Below, in pieces: positions 16,874-25,063 of a stretch of 64,000 nucleotides of DNA. A model generated the notes under the pieces. The model did no database searches. It was not told the DNA's origin and worked only from the letters and a program-made list of their open reading frames with translations. The translations under genes were made by a program, and so were the position numbers. Numbering within the stretch: the first letter of the stretch is position 1; each line of letters begins with the position of its first letter. The stretch is from Acidimicrobiia bacterium (GTDB lineage Bacteria; Actinomycetota; Acidimicrobiia; IMCC26256; PALSA-610), in assembly GCA_036271555.1 (NCBI GenBank), contig DATBAK010000087.1, positions 42,941 through 106,940 on the forward strand, written 5' to 3'.

Positions 16874-17371
16874 ATGGCGACCGAGGACACCCCGATTCAA
16901 GGCACTTCGCTCGCGCTGACCCGCGTCACCGGCGCCGGCACGACGATCACGTCGCTCGGCACCGCGGCGGTCGCGCTGTTCACGATCAACGCGGGCGACC
17001 CCGACGGCGTGAAGATCGCCAAGATCGCGGCCGCCGCCATGATCATCGCGGTCGGTCTGCTCGCGACTTCGTGGGTCACCGCGGCCGATGTGCGTGCCCG
17101 CGGCAACGCGGCCGCGGCGAATCCGGCGCCGGCGAGCCCGACCGTGCCCGCCCCGGCGAATGGTGCCGCGAAGCAGAACGGCTCGGTTCCGGTCGGCGGC
17201 GCGGTGTGGGTGACCGTCCGCGACCACGGCGACCAGCCGTTCCTGCTCGTCGAGGCCCAGCACCTGGCCGACGACCACACGCGTTACTTCGTCAGCCGCA
17301 ACAACGAGCGCCCCACCTGGGTGCTCGAGGACGACATCGAGTCGTGGAGCGTCGGCGCACCGTCGACGTAG
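16874..17371 (+). CDS. Hypothetical membrane protein
   Basis: Unrecognised 165-residue protein. Residues ~25-75 hold two hydrophobic helices (TSLGTAAVALFTINAG and AAAAMIIAVGLLATSWVTAA). A Pro/Ala-rich linker follows, then a ~55-residue C-terminal domain ending in WVLEDDIESWSV. The ATG at 16874 is preceded by GGGGAGGC at 16862-16869. It is divergent from the ColD-like gene and 69 bp upstream of the amidohydrolase; a joint transcript is possible. No function is assigned. Confidence 0.7.
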   Translation: MATEDTPIQGTSLALTRVTGAGTTITSLGTAAVALFTINAGDPDGVKIAKIAAAAMIIAVGLLATSWVTAADVRARGNAAAANPAPASPTVPAPANGAAKQNGSVPVGGAVWVTVRDHGDQPFLLVEAQHLADDHTRYFVSRNNERPTWVLEDDIESWSVGAPST

Positions 17372-17440
17372 CGCATCGGACCCGAACCTGACGGCGGTGT
17401 CATAATTCGCGCTCACCGCCCGGCAGGCTCGAGGAGCGCA

Positions 17441-18664
17441 ATGGAACTCCCGAAGATCATCAGTGTCGACGATCACGTCGTCGAGCCGGCCCACGTCTGG
17501 CAGACGTGGCTGCCCGAGAAGTGGCGGGAGCGCGGCCCGCACGTCGAGCGCAAGCGCTGGGGTGCATTCCGCCTCCGCAAGGGCGCCAAGTACGAGATGA
17601 CCGAGGACGCCGAGGGCGAGTGGGGCGACGCCTGGATCTACGACGGCAACCTCATCTACGTGCAGAAGAAGTTCGTCGCGATTCCGAAGATCGCCACGAA
17701 GAACGACGATCCGTCCACGTTCGACAAGACGGTCATGACGATGACCGCGACGACGTATGACGACATGCGCCCCGGTTGCTGGGACCCCAAGGAGCGCAAG
17801 AAGGACTTCGAGCTCAACTGGGTCGACGGCTCACTGCCGTTCCCGACGTTCCCGCGCTTCTGCGGCCAGACGTTCTACGAAGCCGACGACAAGGAGCTCG
17901 CGCTCGCCTGCGTCGAGGCGTACAACGACTGGATGGTCGAGGAGTGGTGCGACCCCTCGATCGGCATCAACATCCCGTGCTGCATCATGCCGCTCTGGGA
18001 TCCGCAGCTCGCGGCGCGGGAGATCGAGCGCAACGCGAAGCGCGGCGTGCGCGCGGTCTGTTTCTCCGAGCTGCCCACGCGACTCAACCTGCCGAGCATC
18101 CACACCGGGCACTGGGACCCGATGTTCGCGGCGTGCGACGCGACGGGCACCACGGTGTGCATGCACGTCGGGTCGTCGTCCTCCGACCCCGCGTCGTCGG
18201 CCGACGCACCGGGCGGCGTCGGCAGCATGGTGGCGTTCAACAACTCGATGGCATCGCTCGGCGACTACCTCTTCAGCGGGAAGATGCGCCAGTTCCCGAA
18301 GCTGAAGATCGCGTACTCCGAAGGTCAGATCGGGTGGATCCCGTACGCGCTCGAGCGGGCCGACACGGTGTGGGAAGAGCACAACGCCTGGCTCAACTCG
18401 AAGAAGCTCATCCCCGAACCGCCGTCGACGTACTACTACGAGCGCGTCTTCGGGTGCTTCACCTGGGACTCGCACGGCGTGCGCTCGCTCGACGAGGTCG
18501 GCGAGAACAACATCTGCTTCGAGACCGACTACCCGCACACCGACACGACGTGGCCGAACTCGAAGGCGTACTGCGAGAAGATCCTGCAGGACGTCGACGA
18601 GCAGCAGGCGTACAAGATCCTGCGCGGCAACGCGATCCGAATGCTGGAGCTCGATCGGAAGTAG
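17441..18664 (+). CDS. Amidohydrolase-2 family metal-dependent hydrolase
   Basis: Predicted TIM-barrel hydrolase or decarboxylase of 407 residues. The N-terminal metal site is D-x-H (SVDDHVVEP, residues 10 and 12). A later conserved histidine lies in VCMHVGSSSS, and the C-terminal acidic ligand region is FETDYPHTDTTWP, typical of the actinobacterial amidohydrolase-2 group. The ATG at 17441 follows GAGGAGCG. A degenerate fragment of a related gene survives at 11789-12023. The substrate is unknown. Confidence 0.88.
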   Translation: MELPKIISVDDHVVEPAHVWQTWLPEKWRERGPHVERKRWGAFRLRKGAKYEMTEDAEGEWGDAWIYDGNLIYVQKKFVAIPKIATKNDDPSTFDKTVMTMTATTYDDMRPGCWDPKERKKDFELNWVDGSLPFPTFPRFCGQTFYEADDKELALACVEAYNDWMVEEWCDPSIGINIPCCIMPLWDPQLAAREIERNAKRGVRAVCFSELPTRLNLPSIHTGHWDPMFAACDATGTTVCMHVGSSSSDPASSADAPGGVGSMVAFNNSMASLGDYLFSGKMRQFPKLKIAYSEGQIGWIPYALERADTVWEEHNAWLNSKKLIPEPPSTYYYERVFGCFTWDSHGVRSLDEVGENNICFETDYPHTDTTWPNSKAYCEKILQDVDEQQAYKILRGNAIRMLELDRK

Positions 18665-18683
18665 ACGCGCGCTCCCGTGTGAC

Positions 18684-18715
18684 GGAGCCGAGAGCGAAGC
18701 GAGCGCGACCAGTCA
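18684..18715. repeat. Copy of the dispersed intergenic repeat
   Basis: Imperfect copy of the GAGCGAAGCGAG-GCGACCA core, placed between the stop of the amidohydrolase and the stop codon (18713-18715) of the convergent 2OG-oxygenase gene. As with the other copies, it sits exactly at a gene end. Confidence 0.65.
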
Positions 18716-19546
18716 GTACGTGTCGCGGCGGCTGCTCTTGCGGGAGCGCCTCCGCACCTGCGTCGTGAGCTCGCGGAAGAACTCCGACGCGGTCGGCCAC
18801 ACATCGCGCCGTCGTTCCGACGGCCGGCGCGACCAGCGCAGCATCGGCGGGCTCGGCGTGAGCGCGGGCGCCTCGTGCGAGTACAGCCGGCTCGACAACG
18901 CAACCCGCAGACCCGCGTCCGGCGCGAGCGCTTCGACACCGTGCGGGTGCGCGCGCGTCGGTTCGAACACGACCAGCCGGCCCGGCACCGGCTCGATGCG
19001 CTGTCCGATCGCCGACATGTCGCTCGGCCAGAGCTCGAGCCGCCCGCCCATTCCGGGCTTCCAGTCGCTGCAGTAGTAGAGGACGACCGCGCGATTCCAG
19101 AGGCCCGTGTGGGGATGGACCGGGAAGTCTTCGTGCACGCGCTGCCATCCCCCGGCCGGGTAGACGAAGAGGCCCGCGCGACAGAAGGTCGGATCGGTCT
19201 CGAGTCCGTCGATCCCGGTGACGGTCTGGACGAAGTCGGTGAGCACCGAACCGCTCAGGACGTCGAGCGCCTCGCGCGTCGTCGGGCCGAGACCGTCCGC
19301 TTCGAGCGAGCTGAGCTTGTACTGACGGCGCGAGCGGCGACGGACGAGCGCGCTCTCCGAGAGCGCGGCGGCCTCGGTCGCCACGCGCGCGGGGACGTCG
19401 GCCGGGAGGATGCCGTCGACGACGAGGTGCGGCCACGGCGTGGCGCGCTGGTACTCGTCTCGCAGCGCCGTCCAGTCGAGCGCCTCCAGCAACCCAGCTC
19501 CCTTCCGTGGGCCCCCCGACGCGCCGGCGCGGCGGAGCGCCCTCAC
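18713..19546 (-). CDS. 2-oxoglutarate/Fe(II)-dependent oxygenase (prolyl-4-hydroxylase type)
   Basis: Predicted hydroxylase of 277 residues. The iron-binding facial triad is visible as HxD in VHEDFPVH and a distal His in RAHPHGVEAL. Between them are LYYCSDWKPGMGGRLELW and the FEP strand typical of the P4H-like double-stranded beta helix. A downstream Arg (LRVALSSRLY) could bind 2-oxoglutarate. The C-terminus is very basic (RRRSRKSSRR). The start is a GTG at 19546. The substrate may be a protein, peptide or small molecule. Confidence 0.82.
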   Translation of the reverse strand: MRALRRAGASGGPRKGAGLLEALDWTALRDEYQRATPWPHLVVDGILPADVPARVATEAAALSESALVRRRSRRQYKLSSLEADGLGPTTREALDVLSGSVLTDFVQTVTGIDGLETDPTFCRAGLFVYPAGGWQRVHEDFPVHPHTGLWNRAVVLYYCSDWKPGMGGRLELWPSDMSAIGQRIEPVPGRLVVFEPTRAHPHGVEALAPDAGLRVALSSRLYSHEAPALTPSPPMLRWSRRPSERRRDVWPTASEFFRELTTQVRRRSRKSSRRDTY

Positions 19547-19689
19547 CAGGTTCCCACCTTATTTGGTTCGGCCTGAAATGCCGGTTTCGGACCCAATGGT
19601 GAAACGAGCCCCGGACGCTGGCCGTTCACCCGAGTCGCCCCTGCCGCGCACGGTCCCCGCGGGCATGCCGGCACAAATATCCTGGGGCC

Positions 19690-20121
19690 GTGCGCTTCCG
19701 GCGGGAGACGGATGCGGGTGTTCCTTCGCTCCACGCGGGCGCGGACGACCGCGAGTTCGTGGCAGCCGACGTGACGCCCGCCGCGATCGTGCAGCTGTAC
19801 GACGACTACCTGTCGAGCGAGGCCGACAAGATCGTCGCGCCGCTCGTCGGCAAGTGGCTGCGCGTCGCCGGACCACGCGGCTATCCCGTGCCCCGCCGCC
19901 GCGGCGTGACCCTGCTCCGGTTCGACCGACGGGCCGTCGAGCCGTACACGCGCGTCGAGATGAAGTTCCACGGGCCCGACGCCCGGCAGCTGCTCAATGC
20001 GATCCCGCGCGGAACCGAGGTCGTGATCGTCGGCACCCTCGCTTCGGTGACGCGTTCGCAGGTCGTCCTCGACCACTGCGAGATCGAGAGTGCGAACCTC
20101 CGTTCGTCGCCGCCGCCCTGA
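19690..20121 (+). CDS. Conserved hypothetical, OB-fold-like protein
   Basis: Unrecognised 143-residue soluble protein starting at GTG 19690. Residues ~30-140 show alternating strands with the pattern PAAIVQLYDDYLSSEADKIV, WLRVAG, IPRGTEVVIVGTL and VVLDHCEIE. This resembles the tRNA_anti-like OB fold used by small nucleic-acid or ligand-binding proteins. The fold call is inference. It is divergent from the oxygenase and upstream of the STAS gene. Confidence 0.6.
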   Translation: MRFRRETDAGVPSLHAGADDREFVAADVTPAAIVQLYDDYLSSEADKIVAPLVGKWLRVAGPRGYPVPRRRGVTLLRFDRRAVEPYTRVEMKFHGPDARQLLNAIPRGTEVVIVGTLASVTRSQVVLDHCEIESANLRSSPPP

Positions 20122-20258
20122 CCTGGGAAGGCGCGCGACCCGCGCTGAAGAGTCGATGAACTCCGCGACGAGCCCGTTGCAAACGGCGCCGCGGCTTCCC
20201 TACCCTGAGCGGGTCGGGTTCGATGCGATTCACGCGTCGCCGGACCGAGGGAGTTGCA

Positions 20259-20585
20259 ATGGCGCTGGCCTGGCAGTCATCGGCCTGGGTCGATGTGGGT
20301 GACGAGCAAGGTGCCGTCGTGTTGCGCGTCGGCGGCGAGCTCGACGAGGCGAGCCGGTCGGCCGTCGAGCCGGCGGTGATGGCGGCGGTGCAGAGCGCGT
20401 CGCACGTCATCCTCGACCTGGGCTCGTTGACGTTCTGCGACTCGTCGGGCATCGCGATGATCGTCCAGGCCGCCGAGACCGCGCGTCAGCGCGACTGCCG
20501 CATCGCCGTCGACCACGCGACTCCCACCGTGCGGCGCATCTTCGACATCGCCAACCTCGGCGAGATCGTGGACCTTCGCCAGTAG
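20259..20585 (+). CDS. STAS-domain anti-sigma factor antagonist
   Basis: Small 108-residue STAS protein of the SpoIIAA/RsbV type, expected to bind an anti-sigma kinase and release a sigma factor. The phospho-acceptor region CDSSGIAMIVQA (Ser after Asp) is intact, so partner switching is possible. The start ATG at 20259 follows GAGGGAG; an in-frame ATG at 20223 has no good ribosome-binding site. No RsbW-like kinase is encoded in the window. It ends 4 bp from the convergent bacterioferritin gene. Confidence 0.87.
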   Translation: MALAWQSSAWVDVGDEQGAVVLRVGGELDEASRSAVEPAVMAAVQSASHVILDLGSLTFCDSSGIAMIVQAAETARQRDCRIAVDHATPTVRRIFDIANLGEIVDLRQ

Positions 20586-20589
20586 CGCC

Positions 20590-21060
20590 TCAGTCGTGGA
20601 TCTGCGCGGCGAGGTAGTGCGCGTCGCCGACCTGCTGCAGCAGCTCGAGTTGGGTCTCGAGCCAGTCCGCGTGGTCCTCCTCGCCGTGCAGGATCGACGC
20701 GAGCAGATCGCGGCTGCCGTTGTCGCCGCGCTCGATGCACAGCGGGATGCCGGTGTTGAGACGCGCGATCGACTCCTTCTCGAGCTCCAGCGCGAGCGCG
20801 AGCTTCTCGGGCACGTTCTCGCCGACGCGCACGGTGCCGAGTCGTTGCAGGTTCGGATGCCCTTCGAGATAGAGGATGCGCTCGATCAATGCGTCGGCGT
20901 CCTTCATCTCGTCGATCGACTCCTCGCGGAAGTGCGCCGCGAGCACGTCGTAACCCCAGTTCTTCGCCATCTTCGCGTCGACGAAGTACTGGTTCACCGA
21001 CGTCAGCTCGGCGGTGAGCACGTCGTTGAGCAACTCGATGACGTCGGCGTCACCGCGCAT
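20590..21060 (-). CDS. bfr: Bacterioferritin
   Basis: Iron-storage haem-ferritin subunit of 156 residues, collinear with E. coli Bfr without gaps in the ligand region. Ferroxidase ligands Glu18, Glu51, Glu94, Glu127 and His130 are present, and Met52 (haem axial ligand) is conserved. Position 54, normally His, is Asp (DEMKDAD), an unusual change in the di-iron site. It is last in an operon with a small protein and Bfd behind an iron box. The stop is 4 bp from the convergent STAS gene. Confidence 0.95.
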   Translation of the reverse strand: MRGDADVIELLNDVLTAELTSVNQYFVDAKMAKNWGYDVLAAHFREESIDEMKDADALIERILYLEGHPNLQRLGTVRVGENVPEKLALALELEKESIARLNTGIPLCIERGDNGSRDLLASILHGEEDHADWLETQLELLQQVGDAHYLAAQIHD

Positions 21061-21105
21061 GGAAGACCTCCGGGCGTCGAGTGGATGCGAGCCTACGACC
21101 GCGGC

Positions 21106-21303
21106 TCAGGCCGCGGCACCGACCGGCTCGCGACCGCGCGCTGCGAGGTGCTCGGCGAGGAGTCGCTCGAGCGCGGGGCTGCATCCACCGCAGCGGCTCG
21201 CGGCCGCGCAGCGGTCGGCGACCTCTTCCACGGTGGTCGCGCCCTCGACGATCGCGCCGATCACGGCGCGGTCGGTCACCGCGCGGCAGGAGCAGATCAC
21301 CAT
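21106..21303 (-). CDS. bfd: Bacterioferritin-associated ferredoxin
   Basis: [2Fe-2S] protein of 65 residues that should bind bacterioferritin and pass electrons to reduce and release stored iron. The four cysteines fall at residues 4, 6, 38 and 41, exactly the Bfd spacing (ICSC near the start, CGGC later). The ATG at 21303 overlaps the preceding small gene by 7 bp. The partner bfr lies 45 bp downstream, so storage and release functions are co-expressed. Confidence 0.92.
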   Translation of the reverse strand: MVICSCRAVTDRAVIGAIVEGATTVEEVADRCAAASRCGGCSPALERLLAEHLAARGREPVGAAA

Positions 21304-21542
21304 CGCGTTCGGCCTCGTTCGCCGCGGTGCTCGATACGGAGCGGCACGCCCGCGTCGGCGAGACGGTTGGCGGCGGCGAGCGGCACGCGGAACGTGTGGG
21401 GATAGCGGTGCGCGACGCCGGTCACCTCGGCCACGGAGTGCGGGCCGCCGACGATCACGCGCACCTCGTCGATCCGCCGCAGGCCGCGCACGCACTCGGG
21501 CAGCTCCGCGGAGTCGGTGGGGCGGGGTCGGACCGCACGCAT
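21297..21542 (-). CDS. Small conserved-looking protein heading the bfd-bfr operon
   Basis: Unrecognised protein of 81 residues (MRAVRPRPTD...), basic, no membrane segment. The core reads GLRRIDEVRVIVGGPHSVAEVTGVAHRYPHTFRVPLAAANRLADAGVPL, suggesting a small alpha/beta fold. The ATG at 21542 lies six bases from an iron box, so the start cannot be much further upstream. The frame is open to 21614 but would span the operator. The overlap with bfd implies translational coupling and a role in iron handling. That role is inferred from context alone. Confidence 0.6.
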   Translation of the reverse strand: MRAVRPRPTDSAELPECVRGLRRIDEVRVIVGGPHSVAEVTGVAHRYPHTFRVPLAAANRLADAGVPLRIEHRGERGRTRW

Positions 21543-21547
21543 ATCCC

Positions 21548-21566
21548 TAATGTAAGGCTCACCTAA
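21548..21566 (-). promoter_or_regulatory. IdeR/DtxR-type iron box
   Basis: On the minus strand the 19 bases read TTAGGTGAGCCTTACATTA. This matches about 15 of 19 positions of the DtxR/IdeR consensus TTAGGTTAGCCTAACCTAA. It sits directly upstream of the small-protein/bfd/bfr operon. IdeR can repress uptake genes or activate bacterioferritin genes; which applies here depends on promoter position, which is not clear. Confidence 0.75.
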
Positions 21567-21614
21567 GTCAGACGCAAGTCCGGGATCGCCCACACGGGCC
21601 ACCGAAGGGTGCAT

Positions 21615-22079
21615 TCAGCGCCCGGCGGCGAACGCGGCGGCGGTCGTGCAGCCGTAGGCCAGGTGCGGCACCACGTCGGAGGCCCAGTCGGACGGGCTCC
21701 AAGTGCGGGGATCGGTGACGTCGAGCGCGGCCATCGGCCCGATGGTCAAGGCCATCGCGGCGCCGCCGAGCAGGACGCCCGCGAGCGCGGGCGGCGGCCG
21801 GAGGCCGAGACCGCGCAGGGCGCCGTAGGCCGCGCCGACCACGACCCCGGTCGCGATGCCGCTCAACGCGCCGAGGGCCGACGTCCGGTGCTCGCGTACG
21901 TCGTCGGACCCGGGCACCTCGACGCCGGCCGCGTCGGCCGCGGTCTCGACCGTCTGCGCGGGCGTGTCGCTCTCGGGTCGACCCCGAAGCGTCATGTCCG
22001 CGTAGGTGACCGCGTTGAGCGCGGTCGTGCCCGCCGCGCCGGCGAGCACACCGCGCCACAAAGAACGAAAGAAACTCAT
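21615..22079 (-). CDS. Small polytopic membrane protein
   Basis: Unrecognised 154-residue protein. The N-terminus (FFRSLWRGVLAGAAGTTALNAVTY) is one hydrophobic helix, followed by a polar ~45-residue segment, then two further helices (GIATGVVVGAAYGALRGLG, LAGVLLGGAAMALTIGPMAAL). The ATG overlaps the stop codon of the upstream membrane gene (ATGA at 22076-22079), so the two form a unit. No function is assigned. Confidence 0.75.
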   Translation of the reverse strand: MSFFRSLWRGVLAGAAGTTALNAVTYADMTLRGRPESDTPAQTVETAADAAGVEVPGSDDVREHRTSALGALSGIATGVVVGAAYGALRGLGLRPPPALAGVLLGGAAMALTIGPMAALDVTDPRTWSPSDWASDVVPHLAYGCTTAAAFAAGR

Positions 22080-22585
22080 ACCGCTCCGTAGTGCGAGTCG
22101 TGCAGATCGCGCACGATCACGCGAGAGAACGTGCGATGACGCGCCGGTAGCGACGAGAGCCACGCAGCACCGAGCATTGCGATGCCGATGCCGAGGTACG
22201 CCCAGTCGTCGGCGCGGTTCAGCGCGAGGTAGTTGACCGTGTGGTAGTCGATCACGACGTGTCCGTACACGAACACCGCGACCGACAGCAGGCCGCCGAG
22301 CGCGAGGATCGCGCGCGCCGACATCGCGCGCATCGCGGCGAGCACCGCGATCGCCCCGAACGCGATGTTGCCGACGAGCACCGTGCGCGAGACCCGGAAG
22401 TGATCGAAGAGAACGGTGCGCGACGTCTGGTTCCACGCCAGCGCGCCGTGATGTGTCGTCGTCACCGACAAGAAGCCAAGGATGCCGACGACGATGAACC
22501 CGATCCCGAACACCAGGGCAAGCGCCTGCACGGCCGGCGCCATGTGATCGGGTGCCGAGTCCTCGATGACCGATGTTGCCGCCAT
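22076..22585 (-). CDS. DUF4383-like four-helix membrane protein
   Basis: Membrane protein of 169 residues with four predicted helices. The first region (VQALALVFGIGFIVVGILGFLSVTTT) and layout resemble the actinobacterial DUF4383 family; function is unknown for that family. The ATG at 22585 is preceded by GGGAGG, which decides the start over an in-frame position at 22678. It is translationally coupled to the downstream 154-residue membrane protein. Confidence 0.7.
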   Translation of the reverse strand: MAATSVIEDSAPDHMAPAVQALALVFGIGFIVVGILGFLSVTTTHHGALAWNQTSRTVLFDHFRVSRTVLVGNIAFGAIAVLAAMRAMSARAILALGGLLSVAVFVYGHVVIDYHTVNYLALNRADDWAYLGIGIAMLGAAWLSSLPARHRTFSRVIVRDLHDSHYGAV

Positions 22586-22658
22586 TGGAACCTCCCAACG
22601 TTCGAGGCCCGCCGGGTTTCGCGCTACCCGCGCCCTTGCATCGACAAACGGTCGGCGG

Positions 22659-23519
22659 TCACGCGGCGCGCTCGGCATCCCAATACCACGCGAGCCCCGC
22701 GAGACCGGTTCCGGTGTGCGCGACCATCACGGTTCCGAACGCACCGACGTAACCGCGCGCGGCAGGAAACCGCTCGCGTAGCGGGGTGAGAAGTTGGTCG
22801 GCGGCATCGACGGCCGACGCGTGCATCGCGGCGATGTGCAATCCCGCGCCGTCGGTCGCGCGCGTCGCGTGCGTTGCGCGCGCCGATGCGATCACCGCGC
22901 CGGTGATGCGATCGAGTGCGGCTTCCCAGCTCAGCGCGGGCCGGCGGGGCCGGGCCTTGCCGTCGACGAACTCGAACACGGGTACGACGCGGAGCCGCCG
23001 GCGCGCCCACTCCGCGACCTCGGGCACTCGACCGCTGCGCGCGAGCTGTTCGAAGCTGCGGAGCGCCGCGATCAAGCGCACGCGATCGCACACGCGGAGC
23101 GCGGCCGCCTCCGTGTCGGCGAGCGACGCGTCCTGCGCGGCGGCGTCGGCCGCGGCAACCACCGCGAGCCCTTCACCGCCGGCGGCGGTGCTCGTGTCGA
23201 CGACGTGCACGCGATCCCCGTACGGGCGCGCCGCAATCAACGCGGACGCGTGCGAAGCGCTCATCGTCGACGCGACCGTCAGCACGAGCGCGCGGTCGGC
23301 CGTCTCGAGCGCGTGTTGGATCGCGACGTCGTAGTCACCGGGTGTCGGCGCCGCCGTCGACACGTCGGTCGCACTCGCGACGAGCTCGAGCGGACGCGCG
23401 CCCTCGGGCTCCGTCGCGCCGTCGATCGTCACCGACATCGGCACGATCGAGACGCGGGAATCATCGACGACTTCACGCGGAAGTGTCGCGGCACTGTCAC
23501 TAATGATCGCGACCGACAT
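22659..23519 (-). CDS. DegV-family fatty-acid-binding protein
   Basis: Soluble 286-residue DegV protein. The opening SVAIISDSAATLP and PMSVTIDG strands, a ligand-site VASTMSASHASA segment (residues ~80-92) and VVDTSTAAGGEGL mark the family. Family members bind a fatty acid and, in firmicutes, present it to the fatty-acid kinase FakA; no FakA is seen here. The ATG at 23519 gives the normal length. It stands alone on its strand, divergent from a membrane-protein/hydrolase pair. Confidence 0.85.
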   Translation of the reverse strand: MSVAIISDSAATLPREVVDDSRVSIVPMSVTIDGATEPEGARPLELVASATDVSTAAPTPGDYDVAIQHALETADRALVLTVASTMSASHASALIAARPYGDRVHVVDTSTAAGGEGLAVVAAADAAAQDASLADTEAAALRVCDRVRLIAALRSFEQLARSGRVPEVAEWARRRLRVVPVFEFVDGKARPRRPALSWEAALDRITGAVIASARATHATRATDGAGLHIAAMHASAVDAADQLLTPLRERFPAARGYVGAFGTVMVAHTGTGLAGLAWYWDAERAA

Positions 23520-23657
23520 CGTCGAAGCGATACCCGCCGAACGCCGCGGCATTCCCCGGCGCGCGCGACACGCGGGGAGCAGGGATCTGCGATGATGCGA
23601 GCGCGTCGAGCACACGGCGGTTGGGGCCCCGTCACCGACGCGTCGCGGGGGTGACGG

Positions 23658-24323
23658 TTGACCTGTCCTGGGCACATTGAGATCCCGAAGATCAGCGCGC
23701 TGGCGCGTCACGCGTTGCCGCGCGTGATCGAAGGCAGCGTCGCACCGGTCGCGATCTTCCTCGTCGTACTGCGGCTGTTCGGTGTGAACGGTGCGATCGT
23801 CAGCGGCCTTGCGTGGTGCGGCTGCGCGATCGGGGCACGCGTCCTCACCGGCCGGAGGGTTCCCGGCATCCTCGTCCTCGGCACGGTGACGCTCGTCGTG
23901 CGCACGACGCTCGCGCTGCTCACCGGCAGCGCGTTCGTGTACTTCCTGCAGCCGTCGCTCGCGACCGCGGGGCTCGCACTCGTGTTCACGAGCTCGGTCG
24001 TGCTGAACCGCCCGCTCGCGGCGGTGCTCGCGCATGACTTCTGCCCGCTCCCGCCCGACTTCGTCGCCGACCCGCGCGTGCGTCGCGTCTTCTCGCAGAT
24101 CACGTTGATCTGGGCCGCAACGCAGATCACGAACGCGGCCGTGACGCTCTGGTTGCTGCTCTCGCAGTCGACGGCGACGTTCATGCTCGCTCGCACCGCG
24201 ATGTCGTTCACGCTGACGCCGCTCGCCGTCGTCGCGTCGACGGTGCTGTTCCTGCGCGCGATGCGCCGTCACGGGATCCGCGTCACCTTCGGCGGCCGCG
24301 TCGGATCGGCGGTCGCGGCATGA
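23658..24323 (+). CDS. VC0807-like integral membrane protein
   Basis: Predicted six-helix membrane protein of 221 residues resembling the VC0807/intracellular-septation-A-like group of actinobacteria (GSVAPVAIFLVVLRLFG, VTLVVRTTLALLTGSAFVYFLQP, TLIWAATQITNAAVTLWLLLS). The function of the family is not established. The assigned TTG start at 23658 is uncertain; a start some codons later is equally possible. It overlaps the downstream alpha/beta hydrolase by ATGA, so the two are co-translated. Confidence 0.75.
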   Translation: MTCPGHIEIPKISALARHALPRVIEGSVAPVAIFLVVLRLFGVNGAIVSGLAWCGCAIGARVLTGRRVPGILVLGTVTLVVRTTLALLTGSAFVYFLQPSLATAGLALVFTSSVVLNRPLAAVLAHDFCPLPPDFVADPRVRRVFSQITLIWAATQITNAAVTLWLLLSQSTATFMLARTAMSFTLTPLAVVASTVLFLRAMRRHGIRVTFGGRVGSAVAA

Positions 24324-25063
24324 CCTTCAGCACGGACATCGTGCCGGCGTGGACGACGACCGACGGCGTCGAGATCGCCGGCCGGCACTGGGAGGCCGAC
24401 CGGTCGCACTCACGCGAGGTCGCGGTCGTGCTCGCGCACGGGTTCACCGCGTCGAGTCACGAGACGCATGTCGTCGCGCTCGCCTCGACGCTCGCCGCCG
24501 CCGGCTACGAGGTCGTGAGCTATGACGCGCGCGGGCACGGCGCGTCGGGCGGCCTGTCGACGCTCGGGGATGCCGAACGTTTCGACGTCGCCGCCGCGTA
24601 CGGGGTCGCGGCGACCATCGCGCCGCGTGTCGTGCTGGTCGGTGCGTCGATGGGCGCGGTCGCCGTACTGCGGCACGCCGCGTTCGCACCTGCGGTCGAC
24701 GGCGTCGTCGTCCTCAGCTGCCCGGCGCGCTGGCGTTTGCCGCGATCGGCGGGCGGTGCGGCCGCGGTCGCGCTGACGCGTACGCGCCTCGGTCGTCACC
24801 TCGCGGCGCGCCAGCTCGGTGTCCGGGTTGCGCCGCGGTGGACCGCGCCCGCGCCGCCAGTGGAGCTCGTTGGGCACGTCGAGGGCGCGCTCGCGATCGT
24901 GCACGGCGAGCGCGACCGCTTCATTCCCCCGAGCGCGGCGCGCGAGCTGCACGCGGTCGCGCCGAGCGCGCGACTGCGCGTCGTCCCCGGCCTCGGCCAC
25001 GGCTTCGCGCCGTTGGCGACCGAGCCGCTCGTCCGCGCAATCGACTGGACGCTCGAGAACTAA
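24320..25063 (+). CDS. Alpha/beta hydrolase (monoacylglycerol lipase-like)
   Basis: Serine hydrolase of 247 residues. The oxyanion strand is VLAHGFTASSHETH, the nucleophile elbow GASMG is near residue 110, the acid lies in HGERDRFIPP, and the catalytic His is in GLGHGF. All three triad members are visible, so it should be active on an ester or similar bond. The ATG overlaps the membrane-protein stop (24321-24323). Its stop overlaps the convergent small basic gene. Confidence 0.88.
   Translation: MTFSTDIVPAWTTTDGVEIAGRHWEADRSHSREVAVVLAHGFTASSHETHVVALASTLAAAGYEVVSYDARGHGASGGLSTLGDAERFDVAAAYGVAATIAPRVVLVGASMGAVAVLRHAAFAPAVDGVVVLSCPARWRLPRSAGGAAAVALTRTRLGRHLAARQLGVRVAPRWTAPAPPVELVGHVEGALAIVHGERDRFIPPSAARELHAVAPSARLRVVPGLGHGFAPLATEPLVRAIDWTLEN

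Noticed and set aside
13946..17371. A 1141-codon plus-strand open frame across the PQQ-like and ColD-like genes
   Set aside because: It reads the PQQ-like gene out of frame and the ColD-like gene antisense. Only its end is in the frame of the genuine membrane-protein gene at 16874-17371.
20177..20206. TTGCAA/TACCCT promoter ahead of the STAS gene
   Set aside because: The spacing (18 bp) is acceptable but both hexamers are weak matches, so I did not list it as a feature.
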